DNA from: Cobetia sp. cqz5-12
Lineage (GTDB): Bacteria; Pseudomonadota; Gammaproteobacteria; Pseudomonadales; Halomonadaceae
DNA length: 64,000 bases
Assembly (NCBI RefSeq): GCF_016495405.1
Contig: NZ_CP044522.1
Location: forward strand, 2,881,876 to 2,945,875
Reading direction: 5' to 3'
Part shown: positions 18,963 to 26,222 of the stretch, piece by piece
Numbering within the stretch: position 1 is the stretch's first letter
Layout: every line of letters begins with the position of its first letter
Program-made: the position numbers and the translations under genes
The notes under the pieces: generated by a model
The model's database searches: none
What the model was told of the DNA's origin: nothing
Seen by the model: the letters and a program-made list of their open reading frames with translations, nothing else

Positions 18963-19019
18963 TGTAAGAAATGGCTTACAGAGCGTATCGCCGAATTGCC
19001 ATATCGAACGACAGTTCGA
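18963..19019. promoter_or_regulatory. Two inverted repeats between ribE and metN
   Basis: TGTAAG-N6-CTTACA at 18963-18980 and TCGAAC-N4-GTTCGA at 19004-19019, each perfect in its arms. The second ends 28 bp ahead of the metN leader -35. Both look like dimer-protein operators, but the protein is unknown. Either the ribE or the metN side could be regulated. Confidence 0.45.
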
Positions 19020-19047
19020 ATAAACGGCCAGCGCAAGACCAAAGTCG

Positions 19048-19075
19048 TTGACACCCCCAAGGTGACTGATAGAAT
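19048..19075 (+). promoter_or_regulatory. Near-consensus sigma-70 promoter ahead of metN
   Basis: Perfect TTGACA at 19048-19053, a 16-bp spacer and TAGAAT at 19070-19075. The expected start is near 19082. It would drive the 250-base metN leader or a short RNA ending at the terminator at 19213. Confidence 0.75.
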
Positions 19076-19081
19076 GCGCCT

Positions 19082-19331
19082 CAAATCTGTTTGGCGCCGA
19101 TTTGTACCCGGATTGCGGGCGCCCACCACGAGAGCTGGTCTCACGGGGTGCAAGTTCTGCTAAAAGGGTGTGTCCAGCGTTGATGGCCACCCGTCTTGGG
19201 TGGTCTTTTTTCTCCCCACTGGATCGCTCCCCTCTTCGCTGTCTGCCATGTGCGCAGACGCAGGCAGAACGTTCTGTCCTCTACAGACCTTCGCCCGCAA
19301 TCCGGATGGTGCCTTAACCACTCGGACCCCC
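19082..19331 (+). promoter_or_regulatory. Structured metN leader, candidate attenuator or short RNA
   Basis: The expected transcript holds a hairpin (CACC 19124-19127, GAGA 19130-19133, TCTC 19139-19142, GGTG 19147-19150) and then the terminator at 19185-19213. GGGTG at 19166-19170 can pair with CACCC at 19188-19192, inside the left arm of the terminator, so two exclusive folds are possible. This is the layout of an attenuator. No SAM or SAH riboswitch pattern, MetJ box, Met-rich leader peptide or T-box was recognized. An independent small RNA ending at the terminator is equally possible. Confidence 0.5.
19185..19213 (+). terminator. Intrinsic terminator upstream of metN
   Basis: GGCCACCC (19185-19192), loop of five, GGGTGGTC (19198-19205), then a run of T to about 19211. 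It lies after the promoter at 19048-19075 and about 120 bp before metN, so it must be read through for metN expression from that promoter. Confidence 0.88.
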
Positions 19332-20375
19332 ATGATCACACTCAAGAACGTCTCCAAGACTTACGGCAGTGGTGACAAGGCCGTGGTCGCGCTCAAGGAT
19401 GCCAGCCTCACGGTTCCTCAGGGCGCCATTACCGGCGTCATCGGCCTGTCCGGTGCCGGCAAGTCGACCCTGATTCGCTGCGTCAATCTACTCGAACGCC
19501 CCACCGCCGGCAGCGTCGTCGTCGATGGCCAGGAACTTACCGAGCTCGACGAGTCCGCCCTGCGCAGCGCTCGTCATCAGATCGGCATGATCTTCCAGCA
19601 CTTCAATCTGCTCTCCTCACGCACGGTCTTCGCCAATGTGGCGCTGCCGCTGGAGCTGGCTGGCGTCTCGAAAGACGAAATCAGACAGCGCGTCGAGCCA
19701 CTGCTGGAGCTGACCGGCTTGAGCGACAAGGCTGGCCAGTATCCTGCCCAGCTGTCCGGCGGTCAGAAACAGCGCGTGGCCATCGCCCGTGCGCTGGCCA
19801 GCCGCCCCAAGGTATTGCTGTGCGACGAGGCCACCTCGGCGCTTGACCCGCAGACCACCGCTTCCATCCTTGAGCTGCTCAAGGACATCAACACCAAGCT
19901 GGGCCTGACCATCCTGCTGATCACCCACGAGATGGAAGTGGTCAAGAGCATCTGTGATCAGGTCGCCCTGATCAGTGGTGGCGAGCTGGTGGAAGTGGCG
20001 CCGGTGGGCGATTTCTTCACCGCGCCGCAGACCCGACTGGGTCGCGAGTTCCTCAATGAATTCCTGGAACTGGAGCCGCCGCGCGCGCTGGTCGATCGCC
20101 TCGAAGCCAGCGCAGGGCCTCACACCCATCCGGTGGTCCGTCTGGCCTTCAGTGGTGATGCCGTGTCCACACCGCTGATTTCGCGACTGGCGCGTGAATG
20201 CCAGGTGGATGTCAGCATCCTGCAGGCCAAGGTGGAGTCCATCCAGGACCGCACTCTCGGCCTGATGATCGCCGAACTGATGGGCGACAGCCACCAGACC
20301 CGGCAAGCGCTCGATTATCTCGAATCCCACGACCTGAAAGTGGAGGTGCTCGGCCATGTCACCCGCACTACTTGA
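19332..20375 (+). CDS. metN: Methionine ABC transporter ATP-binding protein
   Basis: 347 residues from the ATG at 19332; a GTG at 19170 inside the terminator region was rejected. Walker A GLSGAGKST, signature LSGGQKQR and Walker B VLLCDEATSALD are intact, and the C-terminal 75 or so residues form the ACT-like NIL domain that binds methionine and shuts the transporter down when the cell is replete. It powers import through MetI. The gene overlaps metI by 20 bp and is preceded by the attenuator-like leader. Confidence 0.95.
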   Translation: MITLKNVSKTYGSGDKAVVALKDASLTVPQGAITGVIGLSGAGKSTLIRCVNLLERPTAGSVVVDGQELTELDESALRSARHQIGMIFQHFNLLSSRTVFANVALPLELAGVSKDEIRQRVEPLLELTGLSDKAGQYPAQLSGGQKQRVAIARALASRPKVLLCDEATSALDPQTTASILELLKDINTKLGLTILLITHEMEVVKSICDQVALISGGELVEVAPVGDFFTAPQTRLGREFLNEFLELEPPRALVDRLEASAGPHTHPVVRLAFSGDAVSTPLISRLARECQVDVSILQAKVESIQDRTLGLMIAELMGDSHQTRQALDYLESHDLKVEVLGHVTRTT

Positions 20376-21009
20376 ACTCGTTCTCACCTCCACCCTCGAG
20401 ACGCTTTACATGGTCGCGGTGGCAGGCCTGATCTCCGCGGCACTCGGCATTCCGCTGGGCGTAGCACTCTACACCTCGCGCCCCGGTCAGATTCTCGCTC
20501 GACCGGCACTCAACAACGCGCTGAGCATCATCACCAACATCGGTCGCTCGGTGCCGTTCATCATCCTGATGGTGGCGATCATCCCGCTGACGCGCCTGAT
20601 CGCGGGTAGCTCGATCGGCACCAATGCCGCCATCGTGCCGCTGACCATCGCCTCCATTCCCTTCGTCGCCCGCCTGATCGAAGGCGCGCTGAATGAAGTC
20701 GGCCCGGGGCTGGTCGAGGCCGCACAGGCCATGGGCGCCACGCCGATGCAGATCATCACCAAGGTGCTGCTGCCGGAAGCACGCGGCGGCATCATCAATG
20801 GCCTGACCATCACCGTGGTCACCTTGATCAGCTATTCCGCCATGGCCGGCACCGTCGGCGGCGGCGGCCTGGGCGATCTCGGTATCCGATACGGCTACAA
20901 CCGCTTCGACCCGATGGTGATGCTGGTGACAGTCGTCATCCTGGTGGTCATGGTGCAAGGCTTCCAGAGTCTGGGGGATCACCTGGTGCGCAAATCGAAC
21001 CACAAGTAA
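20356..21009 (+). CDS. metI: Methionine ABC transporter permease
   Basis: 217 residues, typical length, with five hydrophobic segments and the cytoplasmic coupling loop EAAQAMGATPMQIITKV. It forms the membrane channel of the MetNIQ importer for L- and D-methionine and related compounds. The start lies 20 bp inside metN, so the two are translationally linked. The order metN-metI-metQ is the usual one in gammaproteobacteria. Confidence 0.95.
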   Translation: MSPALLELVLTSTLETLYMVAVAGLISAALGIPLGVALYTSRPGQILARPALNNALSIITNIGRSVPFIILMVAIIPLTRLIAGSSIGTNAAIVPLTIASIPFVARLIEGALNEVGPGLVEAAQAMGATPMQIITKVLLPEARGGIINGLTITVVTLISYSAMAGTVGGGGLGDLGIRYGYNRFDPMVMLVTVVILVVMVQGFQSLGDHLVRKSNHK

Positions 21010-21160
21010 GCGTCGCTGCATGAGCGGCGACTGACCTACCAGTGGCGATCGATCTACAAACCACACGGCTTTCGGTATCGTGGCGGTTCATCTCAATGAG
21101 CCGTCACTCATAATATCCCGCGGACCTCGCCGGTCACGCTGGGTCACAAGGAGAACATCG

Positions 21161-21988
21161 ATGCGCAACATGCTGACCACGCTTTCTTCCCCGCTGCGCC
21201 TTGCCGGTGCCGCCACCCTGCTCGGCGCCACTCTGCTGGCTGGCTGCGGCAATGACGCATCCGACGAGAACACCCTCAAGATGGGTACCGTCGCAGGCCC
21301 GGAAACCGAGGTGATGAAGGTCGCGGCCGAGATCGCCAAGGAAAAGTACGACCTGAACGTCGAGATCACGGAGTTCACCGACTACGTGTCTCCGAACGCC
21401 GCTCTGGCCGATGGCTCGCTGGACGCCAATGCCTATCAGCACCAGCCGTACATGGAATCCATGGTGCGTGAGCGTGGCTACAAGTTCGCCAGCGCCGGCA
21501 AGACCTTCGTGTACCCGATCGGCGCCTATTCCGAGAAGTACGAGGACATCAGCGAACTGCCGGACGGCGCGACCATCGCCCTGCCGAACGACCCGTCCAA
21601 CGAAGGCCGCTCCCTGATCCTGATGCACGACCTGGGCATGATCGAGCTGACCGACAAGAGCAATCTCGAAGCGACCCCGATCGACGTCGCCAAGAACCCG
21701 CATGACTACCAGTTCAAGGAAATCGAAGCTGCCCAGCTGCCGCGCATCCTGCCGGACGTTGACCTGGCCTTCATCAACAACACCTTCGCACAGCCGGCTG
21801 GCCTCGCGCCGGAAGACGCGCTGATCCGTGAAGGCGCCGAGTCCCCCTACGTCAACCTGATCGTCGTACGTCAGGGTGATGAAGACAGCGAGAAGGTGCA
21901 GAAGCTGGTCAAGGCCTACCAGACGCCGGAAGTCGAAGCCAAGGCCGAAGAGCTGTTCAAGGGCGCGGCGGTGCCGGGCTGGAAGTAA
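21161..21988 (+). CDS. metQ: Methionine-binding lipoprotein MetQ
   Basis: 275 residues from the ATG at 21161 behind AAGGAG. The signal peptide ends in a lipobox LLAGC with the lipidated Cys29, so the protein is anchored on the periplasmic side of the membrane. The NlpA/MetQ fold shows in KMGTVAGPETEVMKVAAE, DANAYQHQPYM and IALPNDPSNEGRSL. It captures methionine and passes it to MetI. A terminator follows the gene at 22026-22051. Confidence 0.95.
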   Translation: MRNMLTTLSSPLRLAGAATLLGATLLAGCGNDASDENTLKMGTVAGPETEVMKVAAEIAKEKYDLNVEITEFTDYVSPNAALADGSLDANAYQHQPYMESMVRERGYKFASAGKTFVYPIGAYSEKYEDISELPDGATIALPNDPSNEGRSLILMHDLGMIELTDKSNLEATPIDVAKNPHDYQFKEIEAAQLPRILPDVDLAFINNTFAQPAGLAPEDALIREGAESPYVNLIVVRQGDEDSEKVQKLVKAYQTPEVEAKAEELFKGAAVPGWK

Positions 21989-22025
21989 GACTCAGCCCAT
22001 GTCATTGACAGACACCTGAACGCAG

Positions 22026-22051
22026 AGCGCCGACCACTGGTCGGCGCTTTT
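22026..22051 (+). terminator. Terminator of the metNIQ operon
   Basis: AGCGCCGACC/GGTCGGCGCT stem (10 bp) with a three-base loop, followed by TTTT. It lies 37 bp beyond the metQ stop and separates metNIQ from the sulfoxide reductase gene. Confidence 0.85.
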
Positions 22052-22190
22052 GCATCTGATTGATGAACCACCCCATCACGTTCAGCTACCGAGGCGGCGC
22101 AGAAGCACACGCAGAGCGCGCTTGAAACAGGCGACCCGCGACCGCATCCTTGCGCCATCTCGCCACCTTATCCATCCCTCAGGAGCCCTC

Positions 22191-22679
22191 ATGGCCACTC
22201 GTCCCGACTATTCACTGCTGGCGCGCCAGCTGGACGCCATTCTCGACACTCGCGACTGGCTGACCAACGCCTCCCAGACGGCTGCCTTCATCAACATGAC
22301 GGTGGAGAACCTCAACTGGGCAGGCTTCTATGTGCAACGTCAGCCGCAGGTTCTGCACCTCGGACCGTTCCAAGGTCAGCCGGCCTGCCACCCGATTCCC
22401 TTCACCAAGGGCGTGTGTGGCGCCGCCGCCACCGAGCGCACCACCCAGCGTGTCGCGGACGTGCACGCCTTCCCGGGCCATATTGCCTGTGATGCCGCTT
22501 CGCGCAGCGAGCTGGTGATTCCGGTGCTCATCGAGCAGGACGGCCAGCAAGTGCTGTGGGGTGTGCTGGATCTGGATAGCCCAAGCCCTGAGCGCTTCGA
22601 AGAGGAAGACCAGGCCGGCATCGAGCGCCTGGTCGAGATCTTCATCGCCTCCAGCGATTTCGACAGCGTTCCTGTCTGA
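22191..22679 (+). CDS. msrC: Free methionine-(R)-sulfoxide reductase
   Basis: 162 residues from the ATG at 22191 behind AGGAG. It is a single GAF domain with three cysteines at 66, 76 and 100; the spacing (10 and 24 residues) equals that of Cys84, Cys94 and Cys118 in E. coli fRMsr. It reduces free methionine-R-sulfoxide to methionine using thioredoxin-type reductants in the cytoplasm. It follows metNIQ, beyond a terminator, which suits a role in repairing imported oxidized methionine. A plain sensory GAF protein is unlikely given the conserved cysteines. Confidence 0.9.
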   Translation: MATRPDYSLLARQLDAILDTRDWLTNASQTAAFINMTVENLNWAGFYVQRQPQVLHLGPFQGQPACHPIPFTKGVCGAAATERTTQRVADVHAFPGHIACDAASRSELVIPVLIEQDGQQVLWGVLDLDSPSPERFEEEDQAGIERLVEIFIASSDFDSVPV

Positions 22680-22843
22680 ATCGGTCAGCCTGTCTGAAGA
22701 GGTCGGCTTGCCTGCAGTTTCATGCCCTGCCGCCCGCCGTGCTTACCCGCACCGCGGGCGGTTTGCGTTGTGCCACCCTGCCACTTGCGTAACCCTTGAC
22801 GAGGTGTAACGTGAAGATTCCTCTGACCTGACAGGAGCAGAAC

Positions 22844-23818
22844 ATGCCAGCGACCGCACCTCCTCATGCAGAAGCTTCTCTCCAGAATCACGATGACGCC
22901 CATGCCGGGCTTGAGCAGGTCATCAAGCATCTCGAGCGCATCAAGGCGTTCACGGCGCGCACCGGCAATGACCTCGGCGCCAAGCGCACCCTGCTTGAGG
23001 CTTACTTCGCCGCCGACGCCAGCATTCTCGACACCGGCGTGACACCGCGCCTCGCGATGGTGCCAGGCGGCGAGGGAGAGCGTGTCTGTGAGGTGTTGCC
23101 GGCACCCGATGACGCACCAGCGCGCCCGCGTCACCTGCTGTATGTACATGGTGGCAGCTGGATCGCAGGCTCACCTGCCGGTCACCGCCCGCTGGCCAGC
23201 CGTCTGGGCCGTGCGGCACGCGCCGAGACCTACACCCTGGATTATCGTCTCGCGCCAGAGGCCGCCTTCCCGGCCGGCCTGCAGGACGTGTTGGCCGCGT
23301 GGCGCTGGCTATGTGACGAATACCCGCAGGACCACCTGCTGCTGGCCGGTGACAGCGCGGGCGGCAACCTCACACTGGCGGCCCTGAATGCACTCAAGAG
23401 TGCAGGCGAACGGCTGCCGGATGCAGTGATCGCCTTCTCGCCCGCCACCGACCTCAGCTGGGGCAGCGCCTCGCTGTCGCGCAAGGCCGAGGTGGACCCG
23501 ATCCTCGACCCCAATCTGCTGCCCTTCGTGAGCATGGCCTATGTGCAGGACGGCACCGACATGAGCGATCCGCGCATCTCGCCGCTGGAGGGAAATCTGT
23601 TTGACCTGCCTCCGACGCTGATCCAGTGCGGTGAGGCGGAGATCCTGCTCGATGACAGTCGTCGCTACGCCGCGCAGGCGCAGGATTGTGGCTCACCTGT
23701 CACGCTCAGCCTGTGGCCGAACATGCCGCATGTGTTCGTCGGTTTCGCCCCACTGCTGAGCGCTGCCAATGCCGCTCTCAAGGAAGCACGCGAATTCCTC
23801 GACGCTACGCTTGCCTGA
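22844..23818 (+). CDS. Alpha/beta hydrolase, HSL-family esterase
   Basis: 324 residues. The oxyanion-hole motif HGGSW (102-106) and the nucleophile motif GDSAGG with Ser171 define the hormone-sensitive-lipase family; the charge-relay Asp lies near 267 (the EAEILLDD region) and His near 297 (MPHVF). It would hydrolyse short-chain esters in the cytoplasm, as no signal peptide is seen. The natural substrate is unknown. It stands alone, between msrC and a bidirectional terminator ahead of the convergent tRNA genes. Confidence 0.85.
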   Translation: MPATAPPHAEASLQNHDDAHAGLEQVIKHLERIKAFTARTGNDLGAKRTLLEAYFAADASILDTGVTPRLAMVPGGEGERVCEVLPAPDDAPARPRHLLYVHGGSWIAGSPAGHRPLASRLGRAARAETYTLDYRLAPEAAFPAGLQDVLAAWRWLCDEYPQDHLLLAGDSAGGNLTLAALNALKSAGERLPDAVIAFSPATDLSWGSASLSRKAEVDPILDPNLLPFVSMAYVQDGTDMSDPRISPLEGNLFDLPPTLIQCGEAEILLDDSRRYAAQAQDCGSPVTLSLWPNMPHVFVGFAPLLSAANAALKEAREFLDATLA

Positions 23819-23862
23819 GCGGCGCACACCAGTCCTGCGGCAGACTTTCATGACACGCACAC

Positions 23863-23895
23863 GAAAACGCCCGACTCGATGAGCCGGGCGTTTTC
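23863..23895. terminator. Bidirectional terminator between esterase and tRNA genes
   Basis: GAAAACGCCCG/CGGGCGTTTTC stem with inner CTC/GAG pairs after one mismatch and a three-base loop. A and T runs on both sides let it stop the esterase transcript from the left and the tRNA-Val transcript from the right. Confidence 0.88.
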
Positions 23896-23902
23896 TGGAA
23901 TC

Positions 23903-23979
23903 TGGTAGGACCAGGCGGATTTGAACCGCCGACCTCCACGATGTCAACGTGGCGCTCTAACCAACTGAGCTATGGTCCT
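23903..23979 (-). tRNA. tRNA-Val(GAC), copy 3 in transcript order
   Basis: 77 nt including an encoded 3' CCA. The acceptor stem AGGACCA pairs with TGGTCCT, the anticodon loop is TTGACAT (anticodon GAC) and the T-arm holds GGTTCAAATCC. It is identical to the other two copies and is followed by the terminator at 23863-23895. Confidence 0.97.
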
Positions 23980-24029
23980 GAAGTGTGGCAGATGACACAA
24001 AAGCACTTGAAACATACCGTGGAACGGCT

Positions 24030-24106
24030 TGGTAGGACCAGGCGGATTTGAACCGCCGACCTCCACGATGTCAACGTGGCGCTCTAACCAACTGAGCTAT
24101 GGTCCT
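24030..24106 (-). tRNA. tRNA-Val(GAC), copy 2 in transcript order
   Basis: 77 nt with encoded CCA and anticodon GAC, identical in sequence to the flanking copies. It lies 50 bp from the next copy on the left, within one presumed precursor. Confidence 0.97.
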
Positions 24107-24143
24107 GAATCAAGTGGCGTGATGTTGCCATCAGTGCCGATGC

Positions 24144-24220
24144 TGGTAGGACCAGGCGGATTTGAACCGCCGACCTCCACGATGTCAACGTGGCGCTCTA
24201 ACCAACTGAGCTATGGTCCT
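24144..24220 (-). tRNA. tRNA-Val(GAC), copy 1 in transcript order
   Basis: 77 nt with encoded CCA and anticodon GAC. It is the promoter-proximal member of the three-gene array; a candidate promoter lies about 65-90 bp upstream. Confidence 0.97.
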
Positions 24221-24284
24221 ATGTCAGCATGCTGAAAAGCGAAGCAGTGTGATGCGAAGTGCTTTGCCCTGTCAGCGAGGACGT

Positions 24285-24312
24285 ATTCTACGCAACTCCT
24301 GTTTTGATGCAA
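24285..24312 (-). promoter_or_regulatory. Candidate promoter of the tRNA-Val array
   Basis: Minus-strand TTGCAT at 24307-24312, 16-bp spacer, TAGAAT at 24285-24290. The spacer length and -10 match the metN leader promoter. The remaining gap up to 24558 shows no gene or other clear feature. Confidence 0.6.
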
Positions 24313-24558
24313 CCCCCTGATGATAAAAAATTTTCTCGCCAATCTACCTTGCCAGGATCAGGTAAAAAGCGCGGGTAAAGAGCGGCCATGGTTCGCGGCG
24401 CGCAAGGCACGCAAGCGAGGCACGTCATCATGGCCAGGCCTGAAAGGACTCACCCATTTACTTGTCCGGCCCGGCACCGCCAGCCGCTCTTGTCGAACGA
24501 TACAAGGTTGGCTGGCAGCGCACAGATACGGCAATGACTGGCTGCAGGGCCTGGACTG

Positions 24559-25281
24559 CTAGAAAAAGACCCGACGCAGCACAGCTGCCAATACAGCCCC
24601 CAGCAAGGGGCCAGCGATGGGCACCCAGGCATACTGCCAGCCCGAACTGCCCTTGCCGGCAATCGGCAACACCCAATGCGCGAAGCGCGGCGCCAGATCA
24701 CGCGCCGGATTCATCGCATTGCCGGTCGGGCCACCCAGTGACAGACCGATGGCCCACACCAGCGCGCCGATGAGATACGGCAATACCCGATCCGTGATCA
24801 GCTCACTGTTGACCATGCTGCCGATGGCGAAGATGAGTACCACTGTCGCGATCGCCTCACTGATGACATTGGCCGTCTTGTTGGCCACTGCCGGGTCAGT
24901 ACAGAAGACCGCGCGTTTGCGCAGCGGGTCTCGGGTCACCTCCCAGTGCGGGTAATAGGCCGCCCACACCAGCACCGCTCCCATGAAGCAGCCGAGCAGC
25001 TCCGCCAGCATCATCCTGGCGACCTTGAGCTCATCGGTATGCACGCCCAACAGGTATTTCGCCATCGTCACCGCCGGATTGAGATCGCCATAGGGCGACC
25101 CTGTCGAGGTCGAGACCAGCACCCCGACCATCACGGCAAATCCCCAGCCGGCATTGATCATCAGCCAGCTGGAACCCGCTCCCTTGGTGCCCCTGAGCAT
25201 CGCATTGGCGACCACGCCACCCCCCAGCAGAATCATGAAGGTGGTGCCCAGAAACTCGCCCGTCATGACGTCAGTCCACAT
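24559..25281 (-). CDS. glpF: Glycerol facilitator/aquaglyceroporin, first paralog
   Basis: 240 residues. The start ATG at 25281 is fixed by GGAGG eight bases upstream and by its match to the paralog (both begin MWTDVMTGEFLG); a GTG six codons earlier overlaps that ribosome site. The two half-pore motifs are GDLNPA (Asn68-Pro-Ala) and NPARD (Asn191-Pro-Ala-Arg), the Asp after the second marking the glycerol-conducting branch. It has six membrane segments. It is the last gene of glpK-glpF-glpF, separated from the second paralog by a stable hairpin, so its expression may differ. Confidence 0.92.
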   Translation of the reverse strand: MWTDVMTGEFLGTTFMILLGGGVVANAMLRGTKGAGSSWLMINAGWGFAVMVGVLVSTSTGSPYGDLNPAVTMAKYLLGVHTDELKVARMMLAELLGCFMGAVLVWAAYYPHWEVTRDPLRKRAVFCTDPAVANKTANVISEAIATVVLIFAIGSMVNSELITDRVLPYLIGALVWAIGLSLGGPTGNAMNPARDLAPRFAHWVLPIAGKGSSGWQYAWVPIAGPLLGAVLAAVLRRVFF

Positions 25282-25411
25282 CTTGATGACCTCCGCCACT
25301 TGCCCCCTGTCAGTCGTCTACCGCCATCTCTCGCCCGCACGAACGCGCCCCATGACGATGGAGTGATGCTATCGCCAAGTGATGGCAAGAAAAGGCGAAG
25401 ACCCGAAATGA

Positions 25412-25439
25412 CTTCGCCCCGTCGAGGGACGGGGCGAAG
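25412..25439 (-). terminator. Strong hairpin between the two glpF paralogs
   Basis: A perfect 12-bp stem CTTCGCCCCGTC/GACGGGGCGAAG with a four-base loop. No T-run follows directly on the minus strand, so it may act as an mRNA-stabilizing 3' structure or a weak terminator. Confidence 0.6.
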
Positions 25440-25497
25440 ACTGGTTACAGTGCCACAGGTGCAGGGAACTTCACCAGCAGATTGCGGCAAGGATTTG

Positions 25498-26220
25498 TTA
25501 CAGCAGCAGATGCCACATGGAGGCTGCGATCAAGGCCCCTGCCAGGGGACCGGCGATCGGCACCCAGGCATAGCCCCAGCCGGAGGCGCCCTTGCCGTGG
25601 ATCGGCAACAAGGAGTGTGCGATGCGCGGCCCCAGGTCACGCGCCGGGTTGATGGCATAGCCGGTCGCGCCACCCAGCGAGAGGCCGATGGCCCACACCA
25701 GCATGCCGACCAGATACGGCAGCAGGCCAGCGCTGATGGTGCCTGAACCGACGATGGCACCGATACCGAAGATCAGCACCACGGTACCGATCACTTCGCT
25801 GAGCATATTGCCCAGACGACATTCAACTGCCGGATCCGTGCAGAACACTGCCCGTTTGAGGCCAGCATCGCTGGTACGCTTCCAATGCGGCAGATAGGCC
25901 AGCCACACCATCACGGCACCGGCGAAACAGCCCAGCATCTGCGCGATGACATGCCGCGCCACATCCATGAGAGTGGCATGTACCCCGAGCAGATACTTGG
26001 CCAGGGTCACCGCCGGGTTGAGGTCCGCCTGGGGCGAACCGGTCGAGACGGCCACGAACACGCCGATCATCACGGCAAAGCCCCAGCCGGTGGTGATCAC
26101 GATCCAACCGGAACCATTGCCCTTGGTGTCAGACAACACCACATTGGCGACCACGCCACCGCCGAACAGGATAAGGAACAGACAGCCGAGAAACTCGCCC
26201 GTCATGACATCGGTCCACAT
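25498..26220 (-). CDS. glpF: Glycerol facilitator/aquaglyceroporin, second paralog
   Basis: 240 residues, the same length as the neighbouring paralog and clearly homologous throughout (shared MWTDVMTGEFLG, DLNPAV, LPYLVGMLVWAIGLSLGG, NPARDLGPR). Both half-pore NPA motifs and the glycerol-type Asp are present. It lets glycerol diffuse through the inner membrane for trapping by GlpK. Its ATG lies two bases beyond the glpK stop, so it is the true operon partner of the kinase. Divergence of the two copies suggests an old duplication; different substrates are possible. Confidence 0.92.
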   Translation of the reverse strand: MWTDVMTGEFLGCLFLILFGGGVVANVVLSDTKGNGSGWIVITTGWGFAVMIGVFVAVSTGSPQADLNPAVTLAKYLLGVHATLMDVARHVIAQMLGCFAGAVMVWLAYLPHWKRTSDAGLKRAVFCTDPAVECRLGNMLSEVIGTVVLIFGIGAIVGSGTISAGLLPYLVGMLVWAIGLSLGGATGYAINPARDLGPRIAHSLLPIHGKGASGWGYAWVPIAGPLAGALIAASMWHLLL

Positions 26221-26222
26221 GC

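Noticed and set aside
19004..19019. Gram-positive-type SOS box (CGAAC-N4-GTTCG)
   Set aside because: Gammaproteobacterial LexA uses CTGT-N8-ACAG; a functional SOS box is unlikely, so it is kept only as an inverted repeat.
19074..19163. 29-codon leader peptide in the metN leader
   Set aside because: No Met-rich stretch and no ribosome site before the ATG.
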